Positions 10,122 through 22,264 of a stretch of 64,000 nucleotides of DNA are shown in pieces. The notes below the pieces were generated by a model. The model searched no databases, was not told the DNA's origin, and saw nothing but the letters and a program-made list of their open reading frames with translations. The stretch comes from Nematostella vectensis (lineage: Eukaryota > Cnidaria > Anthozoa > Actiniaria > Edwardsiidae). The stretch spans positions 6,641,519 to 6,705,518 of the forward strand of contig NC_064036.1 in the NCBI RefSeq assembly GCF_932526225.1, written 5' to 3'. A program made the translations under genes and the position numbers. Position 1 is the first letter of the stretch. Each line of letters opens with the position of its first letter.

Positions 10122-10460
10122 AAAAACCACAGGGTACCCGAGTATTAATTTGACAAATTCATTTATTGAGCATGCACAACATACGAATAATATGAGCATG
10201 TAAACATCCTACAAACATACTTCCCATATGTTGCAAGTCTCCGACTGCAACAGCCTTTAACCACAGGGTACCCGATTCATATATTTGATTCATATATGAA
10301 TGACTCGGCTTGCACATAAATATTATGAGAATGTTTGAGCATTCTTGAGCTAACTTATCATGAAAGCATGCAATATTAGCACTTGCAGTCCTGCATTGAT
10401 AGTGCGTTCATTGTACCAAAGGTGAGCCTTGCATGACATTAAAACCACAGGGAGCCCAAA
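10122..10460. repeat. Dispersed repeat with AACCACAGGGTACCCGA motif, three times
   Basis: ACCACAGGG(T/A)(A/G)CCC occurs near 10125, 10261 and 10443. An inverted copy (TCGGGCACCTTGTGGTTTTAGGCTG, then TTGCAACATATGGGAAGTA) lies at 16155-16230, matching CATATGTTGCAA here. It is likely a MITE family. The ends are not resolved. Confidence 0.5.
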
Positions 10461-10658
10461 TAGTACTTCTTTGAAAAAGGAAAACAAAGTTACTATTTTA
10501 CCGGCATTTCGTGTAATGGGTATTCTCCCATTACAAATATAAAAGGCAAATCGTCGATTCCCGAACCATAGCGGGGATTGGACGGTGCTAGCTATACCAC
10601 TCTCGTTAACCCGGGGGGGGACTCTCCAGAAAAGTAGACGTCTTTTAGGGTGTAAAAT

Positions 10659-10782
<124 letters not shown>

Positions 10783-11188
10783 GTTATTTGGACGCATTTT
10801 GCTAACGCCTCAATGCGTTTACAATGTAAAAGTGAAATATATGTATATAAAAATAAGTATATATGTATATAAAAAAAGAACATCAGATTTTGCATTGTAT
10901 AGAAAAGTAACAAAAAAGAAAAAAAACTATGAATTTCTAAATGTCTTTATTCCTAAAATTTCTTTATTTCTTTTATTCGAAGAGAAACGTTTTCAGTTGG
11001 CTCTTAAAAATGGACACGCTAGAAACATTTCTTATAGCGGATGGAAGGTTATTCCACAATTTAGGGGCGGCTATAGAGAAAGATCTGTACCCAAAAGTTA
11101 CGGTGCGGGAGCGGGGAACAGTAAGCAGTCCCTGATTGGCTGATCTCAGGGACCGGCTAGGAAGGGAAGGTTTAAAAAGATCACATAA

Positions 11189-12857
11189 ATATTGGGGGGG
11201 GGGGGGGGGGCGGAGCGATTTTGCGTTTTGAAAGTAAGCAGAGGAATTTTGAAAATTACTCTCTTTTCAACCGGACGTCAATGAAGTTCCCGCATGATTG
11301 GGGTTATATGATCTCTGCGCTTAGTCAGAGTCACAAGTCTTGCCGCAGCGTTTCCCTGGCAGCAGTCCCCTGGCAGCAGTCCCCTGGCCCAGATCAAGTG
11401 CCGTCGCGAGTTTGGAAAGAGTTTGCATTTGAACTAGCTCCGATTGTGAGTGATTTGTACAACAGTTCTCTCAGAGAAGGGCGTGTTCCAGAGATCTTGA
11501 AGACATCCCTGGTCATTCCTACTCCCAAGGTCACCCCACCCAAGACAGTTGAGGATGATCTCAGACCAATTACTCTTACGTCACCGTTGGCCAAAATTCT
11601 AGAGGGCTTCACTCTCGAACACCTGATGAATCAAGTTGCAGAGAACCTGGACATTAAGCAGTTTTCGATGTCAGGCAGATCAACAACACATGCCTTAGTT
11701 TATATGCTCCATATTATACTAGCTGCCTTAGACAAAGGTAATTGCTTTATAAGAGTGTTCTTTGCAGACTTTTCTAAAGGTTTTGATTTGGTTGATCATA
11801 ATGCATTAGTGAACGAAATGAAACTGCTTAACGTTCATAATGTAATTATAAGGTGGATCTGCTGTTTTCTCTCAAATAGACCTCAACGTGTAAGAGTAGG
11901 CAATGCATTGTCATCTGTAGTTGTTCCCAATGGGGGTATTCCACAGGGCACGAAATCTGCTCCGCTTTTGTTTGCAATCTTAGTCAACCGTCTGCTTGCA
12001 AGGTGGCCTAATAGAGTTAAATATGTTGACGATACCACCGTATTTGAAATTGTTCCAAGATGCTCTCCCAGTTACATACAATTTATTGTTAATGATATCA
12101 AGGAATATGCGTCATCAAGGGGCATGCGTCTGAACCCCAAGAAATGCAAAGAGCTTCAGATCAATTTCTTAAAGTACCAACCTTCTGTCCCCCAAAGATT
12201 AATCCTTGGGAGCGCAGTTGTTGAGAAAGTTGAATATTACAAGCTATTAGGTGTACACATATCAGCTGATCTGTCATGGAATGTTCATGTTGACCACATT
12301 GTTAAGAAGGCTAGCAAGCGCCTCTATGCCCTCAGAGTGCTCAGGAAGGCAGGTGTCCAGCAGTCAGATATGGTCCTTATCTATTGCTCGTTAATTCGGT
12401 CAGTCCTTGAGTACGCTGCTCCTGTCTGGGCCTCCCTTCCTGAGTACCTTGCAGAGCTTATCGAAACAGTGCAACGAAAAGCTATTCGAATAATCTACCC
12501 TTGCCTTAGCTATGAATCAGGGCTCAAAGTAGCAAAAATGGACTCACTTACAGTCCGCAGAGCAGAACTGTGCCGTCGATTCATGACCAAAGCAAGATGC
12601 ACTGAGCCTATAAAATATATAATTCAATCTGGGACTGAGGTCGCCCATGGTTACTCGCTAAGGGGGGGTTGCAGCCGTTTGGATAAATCAGTTGGTGTAA
12701 CTGGAAGGTATAATAACTTTATCACAATTCGTTTCCAGTAGTTATGCTAGTATATATTTATACATTGTTAAGTGTAGTGTGCATCGGCCGACATACTGTA
12801 ATTTAGCTTTTGCTACAAAAGTATGAATAAACGATTATTATTATTATTATTATTATT
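11189..12857 (+). mobile_element. 5'-truncated LINE nested in the L2-like LINE
   Basis: It begins with an 18-G run (11192-11209), carries one RT frame and ends in AATAAACGATTATTATT with an (ATT)n tail at 12830-12857. Directly on each side lie the two halves of the minus-strand LINE, so this is the younger insertion. No target-site duplication could be recognised. Confidence 0.8.
11221..12741 (+). CDS. Reverse transcriptase (5'-truncated LINE ORF2), open frame
   Basis: The open frame of 506 codons encodes a non-LTR RT. The thumb and palm motifs are in order: SPGPDQVPSRVWKE, RPITLTSPLAKILE, RVFFADFSKGFDLVDH, GIPQGTKSAPLLFAILVN and the catalytic KYVDDTT, followed by RLNPKKCKELQ, YYKLLGVHIS and a C-terminal LEYAAPVWASLP region. 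The first about 35 residues are probably read-through of flanking DNA, because homology starts near PGPDQVPS. The endonuclease is absent, so it cannot move by itself. The YVDD box is intact, unlike in the surrounding LINE. Confidence 0.8.
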   Translation: MRFESKQRNFENYSLFNRTSMKFPHDWGYMISALSQSHKSCRSVSLAAVPWQQSPGPDQVPSRVWKEFAFELAPIVSDLYNSSLREGRVPEILKTSLVIPTPKVTPPKTVEDDLRPITLTSPLAKILEGFTLEHLMNQVAENLDIKQFSMSGRSTTHALVYMLHIILAALDKGNCFIRVFFADFSKGFDLVDHNALVNEMKLLNVHNVIIRWICCFLSNRPQRVRVGNALSSVVVPNGGIPQGTKSAPLLFAILVNRLLARWPNRVKYVDDTTVFEIVPRCSPSYIQFIVNDIKEYASSRGMRLNPKKCKELQINFLKYQPSVPQRLILGSAVVEKVEYYKLLGVHISADLSWNVHVDHIVKKASKRLYALRVLRKAGVQQSDMVLIYCSLIRSVLEYAAPVWASLPEYLAELIETVQRKAIRIIYPCLSYESGLKVAKMDSLTVRRAELCRRFMTKARCTEPIKYIIQSGTEVAHGYSLRGGCSRLDKSVGVTGRYNNFITIRFQ

Positions 12858-14171
12858 TTGCACTCTTTGTAATTTGCTAATTTCAGTTATAGGAAGACCA
12901 TATAGCAAGCTGTTGCAGTAGTCGATCTTTGAAGAGATGAAAGAATGAACTAGCCGTTCTGTGTTGGATTTGTTTAGGTACTTTCTAACTCTTCCAATAT
13001 TTCTTTAAGATAACCAAGCTGATCGACAGACACTGTTTATGTGACTAGACATGGGTAGATTAATGTCAAAAATAACACCCAAATTACGAGCTTCCTGGTT
13101 GGCAGTAACAAATTTGTTATTAATTGTACTGCCCTCTAGAGAAGAAAAATCAACAAATCGAGAGTGGAAATGCACTATTTCGGTTTTTGTGGGGTTGCAG
13201 CGTAGTTTATTATCTGCAAAGAAGGTTTGGATGTTAACTATGCATCTCTCAAGATTTACAATGGTGGAACACCTATTATCGGGTGAAGCCGCAACATAGA
13301 GCTGAGAGTAATCAGCGTAGAGCATGCAGTTGAGGCCATGAGACCTAATCAGTTCTTCCAAAGGGGCAAAATATAAGATGAACAACAAGGGGCCAAGAAC
13401 AGAGCTCTAAGGGACGCCATAGTTTAAGATACAAGGCTCAGATTGAGCTGCCTCGATCACAACCCGTTGAGTACGACCGTTAATATAGAAAGAAAACCAT
13501 TGTAGGACGGTGCCGCTAAAACCGAATCGGGAAGATAGCCTATCGATGAGAATCTTATGATCGATAGTATCGAATGCAGCTGAGAGAACCAGTAGGACTA
13601 AGATGACTTCCTTCTTCTCGTCCATAGCTCTTAAGATGTCATTCTACACACGGACGAGGGCGGTTTCAGTGCTGTGGAATCTCCGATACGCCGCTTGGAA
13701 TTCGGGATACAAACCATTTTCGACCAGATAGTGGCGAGTCTGCATTGAAGCTATCTTCTCGATTATCTTAGAAGTAAAGAGAATATTGGTAATGGGTCTA
13801 AAATTAAAAAAGTCCTCTTTATCAAGGGAGTTGTTTTTAATCTTAGGAAAAAGACAACCTTGTTGAAAAGAACGTGGGAAAACACAATTTTTAAATGATG
13901 CCTTTACATTGAAGTTATGATGGGTAGTAATTCATCTAAGCAGGATTTACGAAGCCGTGTAGGGATGGGGTCTGACAAGCAGGATTTAGATGGCGCTTCC
14001 TCAATTATCTCGCGCACAGCTTCAGAAGAAACTTCATTGAAGGTTTCAAATTTGCATAATGGAGAAGAGGAGTTTGTTATTTTAACTTGAGAGGAGCTTT
14101 TATTGCTCTGTCTTAGGTTATTTATTTTCTCCACAAAATGTGCACTGAACTTCTCAGCCAGTTCTTACCAA

Positions 14172-14530
14172 CTGCTATCTCTTAGGGTTTGTTTTAGGAT
14201 TTTTCCGATTCTGCTATCTTTTAGGGGTTTTTACGCCGGGGGAGGGGGATTTTTCCGATTCTGCTATCTTTTAGGGTGTCTCACGTTAAATAGTGGCCCA
14301 ATAGCTCGAAACGTATTTTACAATAAACCACAAGTCAACTGATCGGTTAATACTTTCGACTTTTTTGTGGGTAACATAACAATACAAGATCCGTCAGCCA
14401 ATTAAAACGAGCATTGTTTTTTAATGCTATCTCTCAGGGTTAAAAATTCCTTCGACCACACCCAATGTGCTATCTCTTAGGGGTAAGAATTATTGTTGAC
14501 CACGCCCTTAGTGCCATCCCTTTGGGTTAA
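14172..14530. repeat. Degenerate array of TGCTATCTYTTAGGG motifs
   Basis: TGCTATCTCTTAGGG or a close variant occurs near 14172, 14212, 14262, 14424, 14468 and 14510 (last copy GCCATCCCTTTGGG). Spacing is irregular (about 40-160 bp) with partly shared intervening sequence (TTTTTCCGATTC twice). No coding potential. Confidence 0.65.
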
Positions 14531-14834
14531 AATTTATTTTGCTTTCGAGCACCCCCGTCTGTTTTTCTCGCCCCCCCCCCCCCCCCCCTCGGGCTCGTAA
14601 AACTGAACAGGAAATTCCGCTAACACAAATCACGGTGACAACTTTTCCCGATCTCATCAAACTCCTAATTATTTCTTCGACAAGAACACTCTTCCCCACT
14701 TCTTCCTGCCCCGTGATCACGGCGTTGTGTCCTGCAAGAATGAAGGCAAGGGCCTCTGGCTGGAAAGCGATGAGTTGTTGCTCCATATTCGCACTACATG
14801 TTAGCCCAACCCGTCTACTCGGTGTTTGCTTCAC
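14508..14834 (-). pseudogene. PIF1-like helicase, N-terminal fragment
   Basis: The minus frame from MEQQLIAFQ reads FILAGHNAVITGQEEVGKS, then VLVEEIIRSL, KVVTVICVSGISCSVL. This is the Walker A region of PIF1-like DNA helicases (usual form ITGQAGTGKS; here the box reads GQEEVGKS, still matching GxxxxGKS). After about 80 residues the frame runs into a poly-G tract (14571-14589) and homology stops, so only motif I and the following strand remain. PIF1-like genes are common in Helitrons and as multicopy genes in cnidarians. It is a dead fragment. Confidence 0.65.
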
Positions 14835-14904
14835 GTGTAAACACAGAACAAGGGTTTTCCAGTTAGTTCCTCATGTGATTGGTTCTTGGTGTTCTCAAAA
14901 CAGT

Positions 14905-15022
14905 CGGTCCACTGAGCGAGGTCGGGGCCTGGACACAATACAGAATACAATGGTCTCAGCAGTCGCCATTGCATTGCATTTTCTGTTGTGTCCAGTCCCC
15001 GAGCGCGCTCAGTGGACCGGCC
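14905..15022. repeat. Imperfect 47-bp inverted repeat (foldback)
   Basis: Left arm GGTCCACTGAGCGAGGTCGG continues GGCCTGGACACAATACAGAA. The right arm is its reverse complement with a few mismatches (CTGTTGTGTCCAGTCCCCGA, GCGCGCTCAGTGGACC). The loop is about 25 bp. It is GC-richer than its surroundings. It could be a small MITE; no target duplication was identified. Confidence 0.7.
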
Positions 15023-15039
15023 GTTTGTCAGCACCCTAG

Positions 15040-16489
15040 AAGAACAATAAATTTCGACTTTGCAGCGAAAAATTGCAAGGTAATTCTGTCCCTTTGGATT
15101 TTTTTTCTTGGATAGATGTGTTTAGAAATTATTCTTCCATGGCATATAGGATTTGAATGAAGGGAAAAGCTGTCCGCTTTCTGCCGAAAAAGTTGCCTCG
15201 AAGAGTCGAATGTGTGTTTGCCAGGGCGTGGAGCTTCCTACCCTGTTGTATTTTATTACGAGTGGGGAGGAGTTAATCGAGATGAGGGAGGAAAATCGAC
15301 TAAATTGTTATGAATCACGGCTAAAACGGAATCAGATCAATCTAGGACAACATCTTCAAGAATTTGGCTTTATTATAGATATATTCGGTAAACAAATTAA
15401 AGATAAAATTATTCGATACAAGAACAAATTTCGTCTGGTTTGCCCGTGGTAGGAGGTAACAGCATTTTAATATTTCTCGTGTTTTCGTGGCAGCGATGGC
15501 TTAAATGAAAGAATATGAGTTGCTGCATCGCCTGGCGTGCAGATTGCAGATTGGATATTTCCTTCAAAACTGGCCAGCGAATTCTCAGTTTTATCGTGGC
15601 GATCTGTTTTTAGCCTGTTGCCTTTTCCTACGGGATTCTAGGTATTAAAGGACTCTCCTGTGAACTCTCAAAACGGCTCAGCTTTTATTATACACCGAAA
15701 TCCACTAGCAATTCTTTTATGTTTTAATACGTTTCTATGTCCATATAAACTTTAGTATCGAAGCGCTCTGAACTTGGGGCGCCTGTGCAAGAACATCTGT
15801 AGACCCTCTCTTGGCCCTCTTCCAGCTTCAATGGTTGTATTCAAAATACTGATCGAAGACCATGTTAAGAATAGAGCAGTTGTTGGTGGTGATCTACATC
15901 ATGATGATGGTGAAATATTTCTGCACAAGCTCCCCAAACGTATTTGCATCTGGATAAATGCCATTCGGCCATCCAGGTCACTTTTGGTAAACTTCCTCAA
16001 ACTTTAAAAAATGATCCTTGTTGCCCCATTACATATACAAGAAAAGCATATAGGACCCTAGATTTAGCTCAGATGCCATATTTGACCCTGGAGTAATCGT
16101 GTTTAGGTAGCTTCTGAGTTTTAAACGAAAATAGAATGAAAACTCTATGGGTTTTTTTTTCGGGCACCTTGTGGTTTTAGGCTGTATTTGTTGGAATCAT
16201 TTGCAACATATGGGAAGTATTTTTTTATGATGTTTTCATGCCTATATATGTTATGTTTTGCATGCTTAATTAATTTATTTTATAAAATTCATACTCGGTT
16301 ACCATGTTGTTTCTCACCCGAAATAGAAAATCGTAAATAATTCAAATCAACTTATACCACAATTCGACTCCACTAACTACCAGGCGTTGTTCAGGAGACC
16401 AAAATATACTCAAATCTGGTCTCAAACCTACTCTAGCTCTCGACTTGTGCGAAACCCCTATTTTCCGGCTTCTGCCACCAGGTATAAAT
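15040..16489. other. Non-coding DNA with repeat fragments
   Basis: No exon with splice sites and recognisable protein could be found. The only landmark is the inverted copy of the 10122-10460 repeat at about 16150-16290. The short open frames show no known domain. Confidence 0.4.
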
Positions 16490-16870
16490 TTGCTTTTAAA
16501 TTTGAAAAACTGGTTGAGTTAGCCTTGTGTTACCTTATTCACCTAAATTCTCAAACTAGAAGATATACATTATCGGCTTTCAGTTTGCAATGTCCAGTCT
16601 TAAAGAAGGTCCATTTTATTTCATTTCAACCTGATTCCCGCCATTTCTATTATGTATATGAATGGCTTTATACTTACCTTCCGTTTCAGAGAAAGAATAA
16701 AGCAGAGCCAAAAGTTTTATCAGCAACCTGGAAGCCATAATCTCGGAATGAGATGGAGTGAATGAATTTCGTCCTCACTTTCTTGATTTTTTTTTTTCTT
16801 TTCTCAAATACGATAAACCATAAACACCTGCATGTTCATGTGTTATTCATGGGGATACCAGTGATCACTC
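16490..16870 (-). repeat. Segmental duplication around the signal exon (copy 2)
   Basis: This is the counterpart of 9320-9680. It includes the orphan signal exon, its flanking intron sequence and its upstream region. It shows that the lectin array expanded by tandem duplication including the promoter. Confidence 0.75.
16678..16738 (-). pseudogene. Orphan signal-peptide exon of a lost lectin unit
   Basis: The exon reads MASRLLIKLLALLYSFSETE plus one base, then donor GTAAGT. It is 61 nt and phase 1, differing from the exon at 9503-9563 by two codons (A for D, S for T). No PAN, EGF or SUEL exon lies downstream on the minus strand before the LINE insertions at 10.6-14.2 kb and the next signal exon. 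The rest of the unit has probably been lost. Alternatively it is an alternative first exon that splices about 7.6 kb to the PAN exon at 8785-9026 (phase would fit). Confidence 0.7.
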
Positions 16871-19300
16871 ATCAAACTCATTAATGTTTAACAACTCTCA
16901 CAGTTAGAATCTTTTTGAATGCTATATCCCGATTAGTGTTCTACATACGAAGCCAACAAAGAGCACCCAAATCATTTAAGAGTTGTTTCTTTTAAGTGTG
17001 TAACTACTTTTCCACACATAATCTTATTCGTGATCGCTAAAGAATTTGATAATAAATAAAGACCACTACCCTAACAAGTCAAACAAAAAATATCCAATGC
17101 CGCATTCACATGTCAAGCGAAACATGTTTGAAGAAGTCGGCATGGTCAGAATTATCAAGGCTACTCCATCGAGACATTTAAACATTATTCGAACAAGGTG
17201 TGTGCAATAACTACTTACAATATCGGTTCATGTCGAAATCCGAGTCTTGAAAAGGGGCACACTTCCTTACAAAAAGAAATAATTAACACATTTCATGACC
17301 AACAAAGAGCAAAACGTAGCTAAAGAAAAAGGGAGATCAGTAAAAGAATACTTGCGTGAATAACAGTAAAATCCAAACAGAAGCATATACAAATAGTGGC
17401 GGAGAACTGGTTCTAAAACCAAGGGAGGAGGGGAGGGTTGGGGGATTGTGGTTTCGACGGGAGGGGGCACGTGGTTTTGACATAGAGTACCAAGGTACAT
17501 TGCGTTCTCGTGAAAAACATTCGCAGGCTGTAACCAAAAGACATCGATAAGACAGCAAATTCTAAGGCTTCCGCTGGAATGTAAATACAAACAGTATAGT
17601 ATACATTTCATACAAATATATATCTAGACTAATAATTACTGTGTGCAAGGACGTCCACCATTGTCGAAAAAATAAACAAAAACATTTTAGACTTGGCATC
17701 TTTTGCTAAATAATGCATAATGCAAGCTGTTTCGGTATCATCTTGCAATCTCTTCCTATACGGAAAGAGATCTAAAAAATGTCCACTTTCCATACTACTA
17801 GAGTCAATATTCAATTGATTGGTTTGTAGAAAGTAATGAAAAAGCTGATGATGATGGCATATGCTATCAGCCACGATTGAGTCTAAAATTTCTTATAGAG
17901 CAGCAAAGGGTTTTTTTTTCTTTTTTTTCCTCTTTTTCTTTTTAAGAACTTTTAAACTGTTTTTATTTTTAGAATAACTTGGTATCGGAATAAGCAGCAT
18001 TAACTTATGTTGCTTAGATCAAAAAGTTGCTTTAATATTCTTCAAGGGATGTTAATTATTTTGCTGAACTAAAAAAAATCCTTAATTCAATCAACAAAAT
18101 TACCAATCAAGTCTGTTTCTTAGCGCTTTATGTCGAAAAACAATTGAATCCATGGGGTTATGGCACAACCGTTCACTCTGATGGCAACGACAGACCAAGC
18201 TGTCGAGATCATAACCCTGAATTGCCGACGGTCCTCAATAGGGAACTGACGCTAAGCATGTAAACAATTAAGCATTTTACATCCTTGACACGTTCATATT
18301 CATTACTTTAAGTGGGCTTATTAGACTCTAGTTCTTCAATAATTAATTCATTCACAAAATTACTAAAATTAGACCAAGTAATAAGAAAGCCACAATCCCC
18401 GCCAAAACTATATATTGATCCATTTCAAATCGGTACCCCTTTTTGTGCGTATGGGTGCATACAGGTTAACCTATTATTAGCCGCGCCCATTTTCCCACTC
18501 CTCTCAACCAATATGTTGACTTAGGGCTGGACTTCAGCTATCGTAAACTAATGACAGGCTCTCAACATTAGCAAAGGGGGGGCATAGGGGGGGATTTTAT
18601 TTGGGAGGCACACTTGATTGCCTGGCATGGTTTTTTTTTTGCAGATCACAGACGTCGTATTCCAGGAAAGTTGACAAATAAGGTTGTCATTCGAACCCTT
18701 TCCTCCATAGGCGCGTACACATGAAAAAGTGGGTCATTTCTTATTAAGAAATCTTCAAAGATTATGCTTTTTCCATGACACCTATGACTTCGCACCACCC
18801 CTCAGCCCATCCTGTGTACGCGCTTGTTCCATTACAAGAGATCTTGTTTATTCACATACCATAAATGAGATATAGAAAAGAAAGGTCCCTCCCCCGTTAT
18901 AGAACAAAATCTTGGGGGTGGAAAGTAATGTTGGACCTCCAGTCACATTCTACTTAGTATTAGTAGCAATAAATAAATCAAGTTTTTTTTTATAGATTAA
19001 TGCTTCTTAATAAATACAATGCATATTTAAAAACTATTTTACGGAGTAGACCTATAACAGTCGATCTTTGGGTAAAGATATATTACACATTTAGATTCAG
19101 GATCACGACGTATAGAAAAGTCAAGAAAACACTAGCCTACAAAAAAAATGATGGATAACATTTTGCTTTATAACGTAAAACCAAACAGTGCTACATCCGG
19201 TACATGCTTAATTCCTTTTTCTAAGTCTTGGAAATCTATCGCGTGCAAAGGTAAAAGGGTTCTGGATTGGCTTGCCACCGACAGGAAGTGATGTCACTGG
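16871..19300. other. Intergenic DNA downstream of the second lectin gene
   Basis: Apart from the MITE at 18709-18826 there is nothing recognisable. AT-rich stretches and a T-rich tract at 17909-17945 are present. The open frames near 17.3-17.9 kb lack domains and splice context. Confidence 0.4.
18709..18826. mobile_element. Short MITE with GCGCGTACACA terminal repeats
   Basis: The left end AGGCGCGTACACA and the right end TGTGTACGCGCTTG are inverted repeats. The interior (AAAAAGTGGGTCATTTCTTA, TTAAGAAATCTTC, CACCTATGACTTCGCACC) is the reverse complement of the repeats at 8103-8207 and 59014-59205. At 118 bp this appears to be the complete element. It has no coding capacity. Confidence 0.75.
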
Positions 19301-20761
19301 TTAGAGAGGAACCCATTTACAAGCATAGCGTGTCTCGAGATATTTGTACACATTAGGGCATGGATCGCGTCCCACCAATGATGAGCTAGAATGAAAACTA
19401 CACGACCGCTTCCCCTGGCAGTACTCTCGCACCTTGGCGAGGGTCTGGGGGTATTGGGCGGTGCAGATGCTGTTAGCTGAATGGGGACACGGCTCTTGGG
19501 CGGACCTGGCAAACAAGGCCCACTGGATGTCCAAGACAGTCCCTTGTGGACACGAATATTCTGCTTTATGGTTCTCGCACGTGATGATGGGTGGCTCTAA
19601 AAAAGTAAGAGATAAGAATTTCAAATAAAAAAAATGTTTCGGCGTATTATGTGCTGCAAAAATATAAAGTTTTTTTTAGAAATCAAGTTTTTTTTTAAGA
19701 TTACTGCTTCTTTATAGAAAAACAATGCACTTGCATTAGGAATCTTCAAAAAACTATTTTACGGTGTAGACATTTATAACAGTCGATCTCTGGGCGAAGA
19801 TATATCGCACATTCTGATTCGGGATCGAGGCGCATTATTATTATTATTATTATTTTTCTATTAAAACTATTTGCATCATCCAATTTGAAAAAGCCGTAAA
19901 GCTGGTGTTATAGTAGTGGAAATATTAGACTCTTTCTTTGACTCACGTGTTAGACAGTCCGGTTGCTCAGCAGGGCATACACATGTATACGAGTCGTGAA
20001 CAAAGTCGGCCTGGCAGAGAAGGACAGAAGGACATGGGCCAGACGCGCAAGCATTCTGTAAGATTTCAAAAGTCAACAAACCATAAAGTTGGTGTATTGG
20101 CACACACGCTGGTAGCAGGCCCGTGCCCAGGATTTTTCTTGGGGGTGATGGGGTGGGGGTGGGTTGAAATTCGTAAAAATTGGACTTAATTTTCATGAGG
20201 GGTGGGGGGGGGAGTTAACTGAAAAAAATCTGACCACCCCCGAAAAAACAAAAAGGTATTTTTTTTTATTCAATTGCAGTATCTCCACGGGTTTACAAAA
20301 ATGTTTGACTTTTAGATTTTCAAGAGTGATCTAGAATACCTTTTTTATAATTCGCTTAGGCTTTATAGTTTTGTCTAATATTAGAAAAAATAGCACGCCT
20401 ATTGCGAAGCGGAAGTGGGCTTTGCTTCGTTGTGGGGGGGGGGGGGGGGGGAGGGTGCGGACGCATGTTGACACGCACCGTTAACAAAGTGTCAAAGAGG
20501 CAAAGTAATCCATTACCTCGGTTCCCCGGTAGACAAATCCCTTCCTCGGCACCTTGTCATCCGGGTGTTCCACGTGATCCGAGTTGCTGAGCTGGCAAAG
20601 CTCCAGCTCTTGGCAAAAATTGTATGATCGACAGCTGTCATTCGCGAAGCATGTGGCTTGGCATTGGTTTGACGTCGGGGTCGTGAGGTTCTGGATAATG
20701 TGGTTTTGTAACCACGTTCCATTGAACTCGGGGAACCACGGGACAATTTTGCATCCATGAA
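19301..20761 (-). CDS. Secreted PAN/apple-EGF-SUEL lectin paralog; signal exon not found
   Basis: Exons are 20517-20761 (PAN), 19947-20055 (EGF) and 19301-19596 (SUEL, stop TAA). Phases match the complete gene at 7119-9563 (enter 1, then 0, then 1). The PAN exon starts VHGCKIVPWFPEFNG and holds CQATCF, SCRSYNF, LCQLSNSDHVEHPDD. The EGF exon has all six cysteines (NAC, PCP, LLC, YTC, VCP, DCL). The SUEL exon has IQWALFARS, PCPHS, CQGKRSC, DPCPN, YKYLETRYACK and three extra residues (WVPL end). The acceptor before PAN (TTTTCTTTAG) needs a phase-1 exon upstream; a 61-nt signal exon was not visible up to about 22.5 kb. The ATG 15 bp before the acceptor gives no signal peptide. Likely an extracellular carbohydrate-binding protein. 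The first intron contains a G-rich MITE end (CAGGCCCGTGCCCAGG, about 20117). Confidence 0.7.
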
Positions 20762-20769
20762 CTAAAGAA

Positions 20770-22260
20770 AATAACTCCATCCAATAAACAGTATGGAAAA
20801 AACGCTGAATATATCAATGTTTATAGAACATAACATGCGTTAGGGCTTTATGCAAACAGAGCTATCATCTGCCAACATCGCTGGTAGACTTGCGCGGTTG
20901 ACGATGTTTGTCATTCTAATTCGTAGCATTATTGGCCCCATGCCGAAGAAGTGCTAAAGTAATCTTCAAAAGTAAAGGATGTCAAACGCATCTGTTTGCG
21001 CAGAAGTCTTGATAAAACAAATCCGTAGTTGATCTAAATCAGAAGCCATAGGCACCCGATTTTACTACGATTTTCAATATAACCATTTTTCAACTGATAA
21101 TCCGCTTTTTGGTTTCCGTCATCAAACAAACGGAGTTCAGTTGTTTGATTTGCCAGGGCCAATAATGAAAATCTATGATAAGTTTGAAATAATTCTAAGT
21201 AGCTAGTGACGCTGTTTTCCAATGTGGCAATTTTGCTTCTGTTAAAACAGTAAAGAGATAGGTGCATAATTGAATAAATTATTAGTTTAAAAACAAAAAC
21301 ATTTTACATTTCTTAACAACTTTCACATTTTGTGCTTTTTTCTTCTTTTTTATTAAAAGAACATAAAGACCTTTTCTTCTTACAGTTATTATAGTATGAT
21401 TGCAAACATACTATCTTCTTGTGTTTGCCTAATCTCGTTAGAAGTCTGAAACAAAGACCGTTTGGGTTCTTCTTTTTATTCATTATGCATTTACCTGTAT
21501 TATTAATTATCGGCTGTGTCGCCATCAACCATCATCGAAAAATACACATAAAACCCCCTAATTCCTCCAATGCTACTCTGTTCCTACTCAGTTCGTTATC
21601 GGGGTCAAATGACGATGCTGTGAAGGGTCCTTTCTTGTGTATAATAAATAGCTCACCTTTCCTTGTGCATTGCATAATTTCGGACTGTTTCCTTTGTTTA
21701 TATAGTATATCTAAAACAACAAGGCAGTTTACCTTTCTTTTGAAAATTCAAGAAGCTAGCCAGGATGAAGGCCCATGGAAAGAGAAGCATGCCTTGCTTT
21801 GTAAAAAGCATAGAATCACAGGCTTTCCACCCGCCAGTGAAGGATTTCTAAGGAAATACGAAATAACGCAAAAAAAACATCTATAAGTCAAATCTTCATT
21901 CTCTAATTCATGAAATTAACTTTGTTTGGATGTAAATCTATCCGTCTGTGGTGTTTTACCGTCCCTAGAAGCTCAATTTTACGAGTTTAGAGCGTTAAAA
22001 GTCTGACTCGATTTTGAGTTCGATACAGCATATAACCAAGGCTGAAAACTTGATTCTGACTACCTCACCGTCAGCGCGATTTTCTGCCGGATTTTAAGCA
22101 GTACGTATTCACTGACACCGGTACAGAATGGGAGACGGATGGAACTATCCCCGAACCGAGTTTCTAAGCAATGCGCCTAAAAACCTGCGAGAATTAATGA
22201 TGAACCCGGACATAGCAGCTGGTCAAATGGCATCCTTGGAATGTAATTTGCATAGACCGC
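20770..22260. other. Upstream region of the second lectin gene
   Basis: No signal exon, known domain or transposon was recognised. The longest frame (21419-21886, plus) is hydrophobic only in part, lacks family resemblance and has no splice context, so it is not called. Confidence 0.4.
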
Positions 22261-22264
22261 ATAG

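Noticed and set aside
14879-15115. Frames through the 14905-15022 region
   Set aside because: They run across the foldback arms; similarity between strands is caused by the inverted repeat.
21419-21886. 155-codon plus-strand frame, considered as a membrane protein
   Set aside because: Only one hydrophobic stretch, no family resemblance and no promoter or splice support.
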